47,571 nucleotides of DNA from Peptococcaceae bacterium UBA5767 (GCA_002418765.1 DIET01000020.1:1-47571), one strand, 5' to 3'; positions 1 to 8,495 are shown, counted from the first letter of the stretch. Program-made: numbers and translations. Notes: a model not told the origin generated them from the sequence alone.

Positions 1-299
1 CGGGCAGCATCAAGCCACACACCAAGTTTGCTGGTGAGGTATATATTTTGACCAAAGAAGAGGGTGGAAGACATACACCATTTTTCAATGGTTACAGACC
101 GCAGTTTTATTTCAGAACGACAGACGTAACCGGCACGGCCGATCTTCCAGAGGGCATTGAGATGGTCATGCCTGGAGACCGTGTGGAAATGGCTGTGGAA
201 CTGATCACCCCCATTGCCATTGAAGAAGGTTTGCGCTTTGCTATTCGTGAAGGTGGACGGACCGTCGGTGCTGGCGTGGTGGCTTCGGTTTCTGCGTAA
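1..299 (+). CDS. tuf: Elongation factor Tu, C-terminal part (partial)
   Basis: The reading frame is open from base 3 and ends with TAA at 297-299; the gene starts before the window. The roughly 98 visible residues are domain 3 of EF-Tu, with the motifs KFAGEVYILTKEEGGRHTPF, YRPQFYFRTTDVTG and MPGDRVEM and the usual ending REGGRTVGAGVV. EF-Tu delivers aminoacyl-tRNA to the ribosome as a GTPase; the GTPase domain lies outside the window. Its position before rpsJ is the normal str-S10 order. A selenocysteine user would also need SelB, which is not present here. Confidence 0.97.
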   Translation, partial: GSIKPHTKFAGEVYILTKEEGGRHTPFFNGYRPQFYFRTTDVTGTADLPEGIEMVMPGDRVEMAVELITPIAIEEGLRFAIREGGRTVGAGVVASVSA

Positions 300-365
300 A
301 CGGATAATGGGACTGCTGTTGGCAGAAAAAGTTTTGCCGATTGTATAAGAAGGCTTTTGGCAGGG

Positions 366-394
366 TTGTATCTTCAACCTTGCAGTAGTATAAT
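366..394 (+). promoter_or_regulatory. Promoter for the S10 operon
   Basis: TTGTAT (366-371) and a perfect TATAAT (389-394) are separated by 17 bases. Transcription would start near 401 and leave a leader of about 165 bases before rpsJ. No convincing terminator for tuf was seen between 300 and 365, so read-through from the str operon is also possible. Confidence 0.75.
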
Positions 395-405
395 AGCAAT
401 GTTGC

Positions 406-443
406 GGCAAAAGTCAGAGATCTTAGGGTCTCTGACTGTTGCC
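406..443 (+). promoter_or_regulatory. 5' hairpin of the S10 leader
   Basis: GTCAGAGA (413-420) pairs perfectly with TCTCTGAC (429-436) around an 8-base loop. GGCAA (406-410) pairs with TTGCC (439-443) below a small internal loop. It would sit at the very 5' end of the transcript made from the promoter at 366-394, so it may protect the RNA or take part in attenuation. Confidence 0.6.
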
Positions 444-488
444 ACGTTTTAAAGAACCAGGTACGATATGCGATGAAGTGGGAGGTTG

Positions 489-522
489 CTGGCCCTTTTT
501 TATAAAGGAATCCAGGTTTTTT
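489..522 (+). terminator. Terminator-like hairpin in the S10 leader (candidate attenuator)
   Basis: CTGG (489-492) pairs with CCAG (512-515) and CCTTT (494-498) with AAAGG (504-508), followed by G and six T (517-522). The hairpin stands 43 bases before the rpsJ start, where full termination would silence the operon. It is therefore more likely a conditional attenuator than a plain terminator. The stem is AT-rich and interrupted, so strength is uncertain. Confidence 0.45.
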
Positions 523-565
523 CACTGAGTATGTCCGCATGCAATACGGGCGAAGGAGGAAAGAA

Positions 566-874
566 ATGGCGAACGAGAAGATTAGAATCAGACTGAAGGC
601 ATTCGATCACAGACTTTTGGATCAAAGCGCAAACAACATCGTGGAAACAGCGAAGAATACTGGTGCATCAGTATCCGGTCCAGTACCATTGCCTACGGAG
701 AAGAACATCTTCACCATTCTCAGATCACCCCATGTGAACAAAGATTCACGTGAACAGTTTGAAATGAGAACACACAAGAGATTGATTGATATTATCCAGC
801 CAACACCCAAAACGGTAGATTCTTTGATGAGAATTGACTTGCCGGCCGGTGTGGATATTGAAATCAAGTTGTAG
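566..874 (+). CDS. rpsJ: 30S ribosomal protein S10
   Basis: First gene of the S10 operon; 102 residues, the usual size. The start MANEKIRIRLKAFDH matches the family and has AAGGAGGA at 553-560, so the in-frame ATG at 539 is rejected. S10 is part of the 30S head and also forms the NusB-NusE antitermination complex. rplC follows after 35 bases. Confidence 0.97.
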   Translation: MANEKIRIRLKAFDHRLLDQSANNIVETAKNTGASVSGPVPLPTEKNIFTILRSPHVNKDSREQFEMRTHKRLIDIIQPTPKTVDSLMRIDLPAGVDIEIKL

Positions 875-909
875 GCAAGAACATGAAAAGGATATGGAGG
901 TGCTAGAGT

Positions 910-1536
910 ATGTCTAAAGGAATTTTGGGCAAGAAACTTGGAATGACGAGAATTTTCCAAGATGGTAAGGTAATTCCTGTGACAGTCATTGAGGCAGGGC
1001 CTTGCGTGGTAACACAAATCAAAACCAAGGAAAACGACGGCTACGATGCCATTCAGGTCGGTTTTTCTCCGGTGAAAGAAAACAGAGTCAACAAACCCAC
1101 CAAAGGGCATTTCGCCAAAGCGGGTGTTGCTCCTACGCGTTATTTAAGAGAATTTCGGGTGGATCATGTGGATGAGTACACCGTAGGCCAAGAAATCAAG
1201 ATTGATATCTTTGAAGATGGAGAAATGGTAGATGTGATTGGCAAAACCAAAGGTAAGGGTTTTGCGGGTATGATCAAGAAAAATCACTTCAGCTGTGGTC
1301 CCATGGCGCACGGTTCCAAGTATCACAGGGGACCGGGATCATTGGGAGCCATGGGTCCGGCTCGTGTATTCAAGGGTAGACCCTTGCCAGGACGTATGGG
1401 TGGCAATCGTGTCACTGTGCAAAACCTGACAGTGGCCAAGGTAGATGTTGATAAGAACGTGATATTGGTCAAAGGCGCCATTCCAGGTTCCAAAAAAGGA
1501 CTGGTCACCATTCGAAGCGCCGTGAAGGCGAGATAA
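910..1536 (+). CDS. rplC: 50S ribosomal protein L3
   Basis: 208 residues, normal for L3. It begins MSKGILGKKLGMTRIF and contains the conserved central GKGFAGMIKKNHF and the GRMGGNRVT stretch that reaches toward the peptidyl transferase centre. GGAGGT lies 8 bases before the ATG. It is an early assembly protein of the 50S subunit. Second gene of the S10 operon. Confidence 0.97.
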   Translation: MSKGILGKKLGMTRIFQDGKVIPVTVIEAGPCVVTQIKTKENDGYDAIQVGFSPVKENRVNKPTKGHFAKAGVAPTRYLREFRVDHVDEYTVGQEIKIDIFEDGEMVDVIGKTKGKGFAGMIKKNHFSCGPMAHGSKYHRGPGSLGAMGPARVFKGRPLPGRMGGNRVTVQNLTVAKVDVDKNVILVKGAIPGSKKGLVTIRSAVKAR

Positions 1537-1557
1537 TCGAGGAAGGAGGAGAACACC

Positions 1558-2187
1558 ATGGCTAAAACAGCCGTATTGAATATTGAAGGCCAGAAAGTAA
1601 GTGAACTTGAACTTTCTGATCAGATATTTGCCGCTGAATTCAATGAAGCAACTGTTCACAATGTTGTCATAATGCAATTGGCCAACAAGAGACAGGGAAA
1701 TCACTCCACCAAAACCAGAGCAGAAGTTTCTGGGGGCGGTAAGAAGCCTTGGAGACAAAAAGGCACGGGTCGTGCCCGCGTAGGGAGCTCAAGAAACCCT
1801 GTTTGGCGCAGTGGCGGTATCGCTTTTGGTCCCAGACCAAGAGACCATTCCTATACCATGCCCAAGAAGGCCAGACGAGTAGCAATGAGATCGGTTCTGT
1901 CGGATAAATTGGCGAGTGAGAATCTGATTGTGTTGGATACACTGACAACAGTGCAGCCAAAAACAAAGGATATGATCCGGGTATTGGGGAATTTAAAGGT
2001 GGATAAGAAAGCATTGGTGATTACCAGTGATGTAGAGCCAGGCGTGGTACGCTCGGCCAGCAATATCCCCCAGGTGAAGACCGCTATCGTTGGTGAGATG
2101 AACGTATATGATGTCATCAATGCTGATGTGTTGATCATGACAGAAGAAGCAATTAAAAAAATCGAGGAGGTGCTTGCATATGCGTAA
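1558..2187 (+). CDS. rplD: 50S ribosomal protein L4
   Basis: 209 residues. The conserved extended loop with GGGKKPWRQKGTGRAR (about residues 60-76), which lines the exit tunnel, is present. GAAGGAGGAGAA precedes the ATG. The 3' end overlaps the start of rplW by 8 bases, which suggests translational coupling. In some bacteria L4 represses its own operon; nothing here shows the E. coli-type site. Confidence 0.97.
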   Translation: MAKTAVLNIEGQKVSELELSDQIFAAEFNEATVHNVVIMQLANKRQGNHSTKTRAEVSGGGKKPWRQKGTGRARVGSSRNPVWRSGGIAFGPRPRDHSYTMPKKARRVAMRSVLSDKLASENLIVLDTLTTVQPKTKDMIRVLGNLKVDKKALVITSDVEPGVVRSASNIPQVKTAIVGEMNVYDVINADVLIMTEEAIKKIEEVLAYA

Positions 2188-2467
2188 TCCTCAAGATGTA
2201 CTGATTCAGCCTGTTGTTACGGAAAAAGCCTTGGGCTTGATGGAAGAAAATAAATATACATTCTATGTTCTTCCTGCAGCCAACAAGATTGAAATTAAAA
2301 ATGCTGTTCAGAAACAATTTGATGTTGATGTGCTGAAGGTCACGACGGTGAAAGTTAGAGGCAAGCAAAGAAGACAAGGTCGCTATGTTGGAAAAACATC
2401 CGACCGAAAAAAAGCGATTGTGAAGCTTAAGGCGGGCAGCAAGATTGAGCTGTTTGAGAGCCTATAG
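2180..2467 (+). CDS. rplW: 50S ribosomal protein L23
   Basis: 95 residues. The ATG at 2180 (MRNPQDVLIQPVVTEKA) is 8 bases after AGGAGGTG; an upstream in-frame TTG at 2174 is too close to that site. L23 forms the docking site at the tunnel exit for trigger factor and SRP. It overlaps rplD by 8 bases. Confidence 0.96.
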   Translation: MRNPQDVLIQPVVTEKALGLMEENKYTFYVLPAANKIEIKNAVQKQFDVDVLKVTTVKVRGKQRRQGRYVGKTSDRKKAIVKLKAGSKIELFESL

Positions 2468-2494
2468 ATATCAGCCTGAAGGAGGAATAAAGAA

Positions 2495-3328
2495 ATGGCA
2501 GTGAAAAAATTCAAACCGACTTCCCCTGGTATCAGATCCATGACTGTTTCCACATTTGAGGAAATTACCAAGACTACGCCCGAAAAAGCACTTATATTAC
2601 CATTACCGAGAAAAGCGGGACGTAACAACCAGGGAAGAATTACCGTCAGACATCAGGGCGGTGGTGTAAAAAGACAGTACAGAATCATTGATTTTAAACG
2701 CACCAAGGATGATATTCCGGCCAAAGTAGCGGCCATTGAGTATGATCCCAATCGTTCCGCCAATATTGCATTGCTGCATTATGCGGATGGTGAGAAGCGT
2801 TATATTTTGGCACCAGTTGGTCTAGAAGTAGGTCAGGTGATTTACTCTGGGGCAGAGCGCGACATCAAGCCGGGAAATTGCTTGCCACTGAGCAGTATTC
2901 CTGTAGGCACGCAGATTCACAACATCGAAATGAAAGAAGGCAAAGGCGGTCAGATGGTAAGAACAGCCGGCGCCGTGGCTCAATTGATGGCCAAAGAAGG
3001 GAATTACGCGCAAGTGCGTTTGCCTTCTGGTGAAGTAAGAATGATTCATATTCGTTGCCGAGCAACCATCGGTCAGGTGGGCAATCTAAGCCACGAGAAC
3101 ATCACCATCGGCAAAGCGGGCCGTTCCAGATGGTTGGGTATCCGCCCCAGTGTACGTGGCGTTGTGATGAATCCCAATGATCACCCACATGGTGGTGGTG
3201 AAGGAAGATCTCCCGTCGGGCGCAAGCATCCCGTGACACCATGGGGCAAACCGGCACGAGGAGCAAGAACCAGAAAGAAAAAGAAAGCTTCTGACAAGTT
3301 TATTGTGAGAAGACGCTATGCTAAGTAG
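2495..3328 (+). CDS. rplB: 50S ribosomal protein L2
   Basis: 277 residues, normal length. It has the RNA-binding OB/SH3-like core and the C-terminal GVVMNPNDHPHGGGEGR segment, whose His is important for peptidyl transferase function in the family. It ends with a basic tail. GAAGGAGGA precedes the ATG. It is followed after 17 bases by rpsS. Confidence 0.98.
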   Translation: MAVKKFKPTSPGIRSMTVSTFEEITKTTPEKALILPLPRKAGRNNQGRITVRHQGGGVKRQYRIIDFKRTKDDIPAKVAAIEYDPNRSANIALLHYADGEKRYILAPVGLEVGQVIYSGAERDIKPGNCLPLSSIPVGTQIHNIEMKEGKGGQMVRTAGAVAQLMAKEGNYAQVRLPSGEVRMIHIRCRATIGQVGNLSHENITIGKAGRSRWLGIRPSVRGVVMNPNDHPHGGGEGRSPVGRKHPVTPWGKPARGARTRKKKKASDKFIVRRRYAK

Positions 3329-3345
3329 AGGGGAGGCAGCTGACA

Positions 3346-3618
3346 ATGTCAAGATCAGTTAAAAAAGGCCCTTACATCGAACCAAAACTACTGGCAAAAG
3401 TAGAGGCTATGAATGAAGCTGACCAGAAGCAGGTTATCAAAACCTGGTCAAGACGATCTACCATCTTTCCGGAAATGGTAGGCCACACTTTTGCAGTGCA
3501 CAATGGCAAGAAGCACATACCTGTGTATGTAAGTGAGGATATGGTTGGCCATAAACTGGGCGAATTCTCACCCACAAGAACATACAAAGGACATGCTGGT
3601 TCGAAAACCAGCAGGTAG
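3346..3618 (+). CDS. rpsS: 30S ribosomal protein S19
   Basis: 90 residues, slightly short of the usual 92-93. It starts MSRSVKKGPYIEPKLL and contains RRSTIFPEMVGHTFAVHNGKK, which binds 16S rRNA in the 30S head with S13. A GGGGAGG site precedes the ATG. Confidence 0.97.
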   Translation: MSRSVKKGPYIEPKLLAKVEAMNEADQKQVIKTWSRRSTIFPEMVGHTFAVHNGKKHIPVYVSEDMVGHKLGEFSPTRTYKGHAGSKTSR

Positions 3619-3637
3619 TAGAGAGGGGGCTTATGTA

Positions 3638-3976
3638 ATGGAAGCAAGAGCTGTAGCAAAATATATAAGAATTTCTCCGCTCAAAGCTCGCTCTGTCGCT
3701 GACGCGATCAGAGGGAAGAATGTGGGAGAAGCCTATGGCGTATTGAAGTTCACTCCGAGAAAGGCTGCCTTTTTAATCGAGAAAGTGTTGAAGAGTGCAG
3801 TTTCCAATGCGGCGAATAATTTCGATATGAACATCAATGATTTGTTCGTGTCTCAGATCTTCATTGATGAAGGTCCGACCATGAAACGTTTCAAACCAAG
3901 AGCCATGGGAAGAGCGGACATGATTCGCAAAAGAACGAGCCACATTACTGTGGTGGTTAGCGAAAGGGAGGTATAG
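3638..3976 (+). CDS. rplV: 50S ribosomal protein L22
   Basis: 112 residues. The open frame reaches back into rpsS, but MEARAVAKYIRISPLKAR at 3638 matches the family start and follows GAGAGGGGG at about 3621-3629. The C-terminal MGRADMIRKRTSHITVVV is the beta-hairpin region lining the exit tunnel, a site known for macrolide resistance changes in other species. It is followed 4 bases later by rpsC. Confidence 0.96.
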   Translation: MEARAVAKYIRISPLKARSVADAIRGKNVGEAYGVLKFTPRKAAFLIEKVLKSAVSNAANNFDMNINDLFVSQIFIDEGPTMKRFKPRAMGRADMIRKRTSHITVVVSEREV

Positions 3977-3980
3977 CAGC

Positions 3981-4640
3981 GTGGGTCAGAAAGTACATCC
4001 TAAGAGTATGAGACTCGGTGTGATCCAGGACTGGGATGCCAAGTGGTACGCAGATAAGGATTATGCAAAATTGCTTCACGAAGACGTTAGAGTCCGTGAA
4101 TACATCAAGAAAAAACTATATGAAGCCGGTATTTCCAGGATTGAAATCGAACGTTTTGCCAATCGTCTGAAAGTGACGATACATACGGCCAAGCCGGGTG
4201 TTGTGATTGGTAAGGGCGGGACTGAGGTCGATGCTCTGAGAAAAGAACTGGTGAACATGACCAACCGTCAAGTCAATTTAAACATCGTCGAAGTGAAAAA
4301 AGTCGATATTGATGCACAGTTGGTTGCCGAGAGTATTGCATTCCAGCTAGAGCGCAGGGTCGCCTTCCGCCGGGCTGTCAAGCAAGCCATTCAGCGAGCC
4401 ATGAGACAAGGTGCCGAGGGCATCAAGGTCTCTGTATCGGGCCGATTGGGCGGTGCTGAGATTGCCAGAACCGAGTGGGCCAGTGAGGGCAAAGTGCCTT
4501 TACATACCATCCGTGCAGATGTACGTTATGGTACGGCTGTTGCCAGCACCACGTATGGCAAAATCGGAGTGAAGGCATGGATCTGCCACGGTGAAATTCT
4601 TCCTGAAAGCGGTAAGGATGCTGAAAAGGGGGCTAAGTAA
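3981..4640 (+). CDS. rpsC: 30S ribosomal protein S3
   Basis: 219 residues with a GTG start after GGGAGGT at 3968-3974. The N-terminal KH domain carries GVVIGKGG (about residues 72-79). The C-terminal domain has GRLGGAEIARTEW and YGTAVASTTYGKIGVK. S3 lines the mRNA entry channel and takes part in mRNA helicase activity. Confidence 0.97.
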   Translation: MGQKVHPKSMRLGVIQDWDAKWYADKDYAKLLHEDVRVREYIKKKLYEAGISRIEIERFANRLKVTIHTAKPGVVIGKGGTEVDALRKELVNMTNRQVNLNIVEVKKVDIDAQLVAESIAFQLERRVAFRRAVKQAIQRAMRQGAEGIKVSVSGRLGGAEIARTEWASEGKVPLHTIRADVRYGTAVASTTYGKIGVKAWICHGEILPESGKDAEKGAK

Positions 4641-4642
4641 TT

Positions 4643-5068
4643 ATGTTGATGCCAAAGAGAGTAAAATTTCGTAGACCTCACAGACCCAGAAAACTAACGG
4701 GCAAGGCACATAAGGGGAATACGGTAACGTATGGCGAATATGGATTGCAAGCCGTGGAGCCTGCCTGGATTACTTCCAGACAGATTGAGGCTGCCCGTAT
4801 CGCCATGACCCGATATACCAAAAGAGGCGGTAAAGTTTGGATCAAGATTTTCCCAGACCGTCCGATCACCACGACTCCGGCAGAAACCCGGATGGGTAAA
4901 GGAAAAGGTTCCCCGGAGTTCTGGGTAGCCGCTGTGAAGCCAGGTCGTGTTATGTTTGAAATTGCTGGTGTATCCGAGGAAATTGCCCGTGAGGCTTTGC
5001 GCCTTGCTGCGGCAAAATTGCCAAACAAAACCAAGTTTATTAGTTCTGAAGTGGGTGGTGAAGGTTAA
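4643..5068 (+). CDS. rplP: 50S ribosomal protein L16
   Basis: 141 residues, begins MLMPKRVKFRRPHR and has the typical FPDRPITTTPAETRMGKGKG. L16 contacts A-site tRNA and helps form the A site of the 50S subunit. Its TAA shares the A of the rpmC ATG (TAATG), indicating coupled translation. Confidence 0.97.
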   Translation: MLMPKRVKFRRPHRPRKLTGKAHKGNTVTYGEYGLQAVEPAWITSRQIEAARIAMTRYTKRGGKVWIKIFPDRPITTTPAETRMGKGKGSPEFWVAAVKPGRVMFEIAGVSEEIAREALRLAAAKLPNKTKFISSEVGGEG

Positions 5069-5274
5069 TGAAAGCAAGTGAAATCAAAGATATGACATCT
5101 GAAGAAATCGTTCAGAAGGTTGATAAACTCAAGCAAGAGTTGTTCAATCTTAGATTCCAAGCAGCCACTGCTCAAATCGATAACCCCATGAGGATCAATG
5201 AAGTTAAAAAAGACATTGCCAGAGCCAAAACGGTTCTCAGGGAAAGGGAAATCTCCCAGACAAAAGCAAATTAG
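5068..5274 (+). CDS. rpmC: 50S ribosomal protein L29
   Basis: 68 residues, two long helices, with the typical MKASEIKDMTSEEI start and LFNLRFQAATAQ core. It lies at the tunnel exit beside L23. Its start overlaps the rplP stop, so it is probably translated by re-initiation; no separate strong binding site is needed. Confidence 0.96.
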   Translation: MKASEIKDMTSEEIVQKVDKLKQELFNLRFQAATAQIDNPMRINEVKKDIARAKTVLREREISQTKAN

Positions 5275-5311
5275 CTGTTAGGTTAGATAAGACGAAGAAG
5301 GAGGATTATCC

Positions 5312-5578
5312 ATGTCAGAAAGAGATTCGAATCGTAAAACCCGTGTGGGTTACGTAGTGAGTGACAAAATGGATAAAACAGTGGTTGTAACCGTTGAAAG
5401 TTTTAAGAAACATCCATTGTACGGACGTCGGGTCAAAACTTCCAAGAAGTTTAAAGCTCACGACGAAGGCAACATCTGTGGTATTGGTGATAAAGTGAAA
5501 ATGATGGAAACCAAACCCCTGAGCAAGGATAAACGATGGAGAGTTGTCGAAATCATTGAAAAGGGCAAGACAGTTTAG
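5312..5578 (+). CDS. rpsQ: 30S ribosomal protein S17
   Basis: 88 residues, OB fold. RKTRVGYVVSDKMDKTVVV and HPLYGRRVKTSKKFKAHDE are diagnostic. It is a primary 16S rRNA binding protein. GAAGGAGGA precedes the ATG. Confidence 0.97.
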   Translation: MSERDSNRKTRVGYVVSDKMDKTVVVTVESFKKHPLYGRRVKTSKKFKAHDEGNICGIGDKVKMMETKPLSKDKRWRVVEIIEKGKTV

Positions 5579-5612
5579 TGCCTAACGAACTGCCAAAGAG
5601 GGGGTTAATGAG

Positions 5613-5981
5613 ATGATTCAACAGGAAACAAGATTAAAAGTAGCAGACAATACAGGAGCAAAAGAGATACTTTGTATCCGTGCTCTAGGTGGTTCTAAGA
5701 GAAGATATGCGCGCGTCGGTGATGTGATCGTGGCTGCCGTTAAAGTAGCAACACCCGGTGGCGTTGTTAAAAAAGGGGATGTGGTCAAAGCCGTTGTGGT
5801 TCGTACCAAACGCCCTGTACGCCGTTCCGACGGATCGTATATCCGATTCTATGAAAATGCAGCTGTCATTATAAAAGACGATGGTACACCGACAGGAACG
5901 CGTATTTTCGGTCCTGTGGCCAGAGAGCTTCGTGATAAAAACTACATGAAGATCGTTTCTCTTGCACCAGAAGTACTTTAA
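5613..5981 (+). CDS. rplN: 50S ribosomal protein L14
   Basis: 122 residues, exactly the family length. It starts MIQQETRLKVADNTGAKE and ends MKIVSLAPEVL. L14 forms an intersubunit bridge and is the docking place for the silencing factor RsfS. GAGGGGG precedes the ATG. Confidence 0.98.
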   Translation: MIQQETRLKVADNTGAKEILCIRALGGSKRRYARVGDVIVAAVKVATPGGVVKKGDVVKAVVVRTKRPVRRSDGSYIRFYENAAVIIKDDGTPTGTRIFGPVARELRDKNYMKIVSLAPEVL

Positions 5982-6010
5982 GGCAGCACGAATATGTGGA
6001 GGTGAACACA

Positions 6011-6337
6011 ATGGCTCCTAAATTGCAAGTCAAAACGGGCGATAAGGTACGCGTAATCGCTGGTAAGGACAAAGGCAAAGAAGGTAAGATTCTTTCTGTA
6101 ATCCCCAGCACCAAGCGTGTGATTGTAGAAGGGGTAAGTATTGCAAAAAGGCACCAAAGACCAACACAGCAAATGCCGCAAGGCGGCATCATTGAGAAGG
6201 AAGCACCCATTTCCAACTCCAATGTTATGTTGATTTGTCCTGCTTGTGGCAAAGCCACCAAAACAGGACAGAAGTTTTTGGACAATGGAACAAAAGTTAG
6301 GTTCTGCAAAAAATGCAACGAAGTTGTAGATAAGTAG
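6011..6337 (+). CDS. rplX: 50S ribosomal protein L24 (with Cys4 tail)
   Basis: 108 residues from the ATG at 6011 (MAPKLQVKTGDKVRVIAG), which follows GTGGAGGTG; the in-frame ATG at 5996 is upstream of that site. The KOW motif is at about residues 10-36. The C-terminal part has C76-x2-C79 and C99-x2-C102, a zinc-ribbon-like pair. L24 starts 50S assembly by binding the 5' end of 23S rRNA. Confidence 0.96.
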   Translation: MAPKLQVKTGDKVRVIAGKDKGKEGKILSVIPSTKRVIVEGVSIAKRHQRPTQQMPQGGIIEKEAPISNSNVMLICPACGKATKTGQKFLDNGTKVRFCKKCNEVVDK

Positions 6338-6363
6338 AAACGATTGAAAGGAGGCTAACAGCC

Positions 6364-6906
6364 TTGGCTAGAATGAAAGACAGATGTCTTGGAGAGATTA
6401 AAGAGTCAATGAAGGAAAAATTTGACTATAAGAATCCAATGGAAATACCCAGACTGGCTAAGATTACTGTGAATATGGGACTCGGCGAAGCCACCCAAAA
6501 CACCAAAGTAATCGATGCAGCGGTCACGGACCTTGAAGCCATTACCGGCCAAAAGCCCGTGGTGACCAAAGCCAAAAAATCCATCGCTACCTTCAAATTG
6601 AGAGAAGGCATGCCGATTGGAGCCAAAGTGACGTTGCGAGGCGATCGCATGTATGAATTTGCCGATCGTTTGATCAATGCGGCACTACCCAGGGTTAGAG
6701 ACTTCAGGGGTGTATCCCCCAAAGGCTTTGACGGTAGAGGAAACTACACCATGGGACTCAAAGAGCAGTTGATCTTTCCGGAAGTTGATTACGATAAGAT
6801 CGACAAGATTCGGGGCATGAATGTAACGTTTGTGACCACGGCAAAAACAGACGAGGAAGCCTATGGACTCTTAGCGTTGATGGGCATGCCGTTCGCTAAG
6901 AAATAA
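6364..6906 (+). CDS. rplE: 50S ribosomal protein L5
   Basis: 180 residues, family length. A TTG start (MARMKDRC) is chosen because AAAGGAGGC lies about 9 bases before it; ATG 6373 is the alternative. Conserved segments are KITVNMGLGEA, RGVSPKGFDGRGNYTMGLKEQ and IFPEVDYDKID. It binds 5S rRNA in the central protuberance. Confidence 0.96.
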   Translation: MARMKDRCLGEIKESMKEKFDYKNPMEIPRLAKITVNMGLGEATQNTKVIDAAVTDLEAITGQKPVVTKAKKSIATFKLREGMPIGAKVTLRGDRMYEFADRLINAALPRVRDFRGVSPKGFDGRGNYTMGLKEQLIFPEVDYDKIDKIRGMNVTFVTTAKTDEEAYGLLALMGMPFAKK

Positions 6907-6919
6907 GGAGGAAACTTAG

Positions 6920-7105
6920 ATGGCAAAAAAATCAATGATCGCCAAGCAGAAGAGAACTCCTAAGTACAGTGTTAGAGCGTACAATCGTTGTGCGATTTGT
7001 GGCAGACCTCACGGTGTCATGAGAAAATTCGGCATTTGCAGAATTTGTTTCCGTGAGCGTGCGTACAAAGGAGAAATTCCTGGCGTTAAAAAGGCCAGTT
7101 GGTAG
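6920..7105 (+). CDS. rpsZ: 30S ribosomal protein S14 type Z
   Basis: 61 residues, the short zinc form. C24-x2-C27 and C40-x2-C43 form the zinc knuckle (RCAICGRPHG, GICRICFRE). Many Gram-positives use this form as the main S14. The gene lies between rplE and rpsH as usual; AAGGAGGAAA precedes the ATG. Confidence 0.97.
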   Translation: MAKKSMIAKQKRTPKYSVRAYNRCAICGRPHGVMRKFGICRICFRERAYKGEIPGVKKASW

Positions 7106-7126
7106 GTTCCAGAAGGAGGTTGAATC

Positions 7127-7525
7127 ATGGTAATGACAGATCCAATAGCGGATTTTCTAACCAGAATTCGTAATGCAAATACAGCAATGAAAGCTACTGT
7201 TGAAATTCCTGCTTCCAAGATGAAGAAAGCTTTGGCGGAAATTCTTAAGCAAGAAGGCTTCATCAAGAATTGGGAATATGTAGAAGATTCATTACAAGGT
7301 GTCATTCGAGTTTATTTGAAATACGGTGACAACAAAGAACATGTGATCTCTGGTTTGAAGAGAATTTCTAAACCAGGTTTGAGAGTACACGTAGGCAAAG
7401 ATGACGTACCACAGGTTTTGAATGGCCTTGGTATTGCTATCCTGACTACATCCCATGGTATTATGACGGACAAACAGGCTAAAGCTGCGGGAGTAGGCGG
7501 AGAAATCATCTGCTATGTGTGGTAG
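7127..7525 (+). CDS. rpsH: 30S ribosomal protein S8
   Basis: 132 residues. MVMTDPIADFLTRIRNAN and the C-terminal GIAILTTSHGIMTDKQA are diagnostic. AGAAGGAGGT ends 6 bases before the first ATG, favouring 7127 over 7133. S8 binds the central domain of 16S rRNA and in E. coli represses the spc operon. Confidence 0.97.
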   Translation: MVMTDPIADFLTRIRNANTAMKATVEIPASKMKKALAEILKQEGFIKNWEYVEDSLQGVIRVYLKYGDNKEHVISGLKRISKPGLRVHVGKDDVPQVLNGLGIAILTTSHGIMTDKQAKAAGVGGEIICYVW

Positions 7526-7541
7526 ACAGGAGGTGTAACCA

Positions 7542-8078
7542 TTGTCAAGGGTTGGAAATGCGGCTATCACTGTACCTGCAGGGGTAGAAGTAACAATCAA
7601 TAGCAACCATGTGTCGGTCAAAGGACCTAAGGGGACTTTGGAAGATACATTTCACGAAGATATGAACATAGACCTAACTGACGGTGTCATCACAGTTGCG
7701 CGTCCTAGCGACAAAAAAGAGCATCGTGCTCTTCATGGGACGACACGAGCCTTGTTAAACAATATGGTGCTCGGTGTATCCCAGGGATTTGAAAAGAATC
7801 TGGAGATGGTCGGAGTTGGCTATAAGGCGCAGATGCAGGGGACGAAACTGGTCATCAATGCTGGTTATTCACATCCTGTTGAAATGGATCCAGGTGATGA
7901 TTTGCAGGTGGAAGTACCTGCCCCAACCAAGATCGTAGTCAGAGGCATCAGCAAGGAACGTGTGGGCGCATTTGCGGCCAACGTACGCGCTGTAAGACCT
8001 CCTGAGCCCTACAAAGGCAAGGGAATCAAGTATGCCGGTGAAATAATCCGCAGAAAAGCTGGTAAGACGGGCAAATAG
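7542..8078 (+). CDS. rplF: 50S ribosomal protein L6
   Basis: 178 residues; two repeats of the L6 fold. TTG start (MSRVGNAAITVPAGVEV) after AGGAGGTG. The C-terminal repeat holds SKERVGAFAANVRAVRPPEP and YKGKGIKYAGE. It sits near the GTPase-associated centre. Confidence 0.97.
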   Translation: MSRVGNAAITVPAGVEVTINSNHVSVKGPKGTLEDTFHEDMNIDLTDGVITVARPSDKKEHRALHGTTRALLNNMVLGVSQGFEKNLEMVGVGYKAQMQGTKLVINAGYSHPVEMDPGDDLQVEVPAPTKIVVRGISKERVGAFAANVRAVRPPEPYKGKGIKYAGEIIRRKAGKTGK

Positions 8079-8111
8079 GTTCGTTCTATCACGAGTAAAG
8101 GAGTTTGAATT

Positions 8112-8480
8112 ATGTTTATAAAAGAAGATAAGAAAGCTCTTCGCATGAAAAAAAGAAGAAGAGTGAGAAGCAATATCAATGGTACTCCTGAGCGGCCAAG
8201 ACTTGCGGTATTTCGTAGCAACAAGCATATTTATGCTCAGATCATTGATGATGTTGCGGGTGTGACGCTGGTTTCTGCTTCTTCCAAAGAACTGGTCAAT
8301 GCTGGTCAGTTGAAAGCAAGCAGCAACAAAGAAGCAGCCGTAGCTGTGGGGAAACTGATTGCCGAGAAAGCCTTGGCAGGACAAGTCAGCACTGTCGTGT
8401 TTGATCGAGGCGGTTTTTTGTATCATGGGAGAGTGCAAGCACTGGCCGATGGTGCAAGAGAAGGCGGATTGAAATTTTAA
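8112..8480 (+). CDS. rplR: 50S ribosomal protein L18
   Basis: 122 residues. The basic N-terminus KKRRRVRSNINGTPERPRL and FDRGGFLYHGRVQALADGAREGGL are typical. L18 carries 5S rRNA with L5. AAAGGAG precedes the ATG. Confidence 0.97.
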   Translation: MFIKEDKKALRMKKRRRVRSNINGTPERPRLAVFRSNKHIYAQIIDDVAGVTLVSASSKELVNAGQLKASSNKEAAVAVGKLIAEKALAGQVSTVVFDRGGFLYHGRVQALADGAREGGLKF

Positions 8481-8495
8481 AAGGAGGGCAACCGA

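Noticed and set aside
539..565. Longer rpsJ start at ATG 539
   Set aside because: The ribosome binding site at 553-560 lies after it, and the extra residues are not found in S10.
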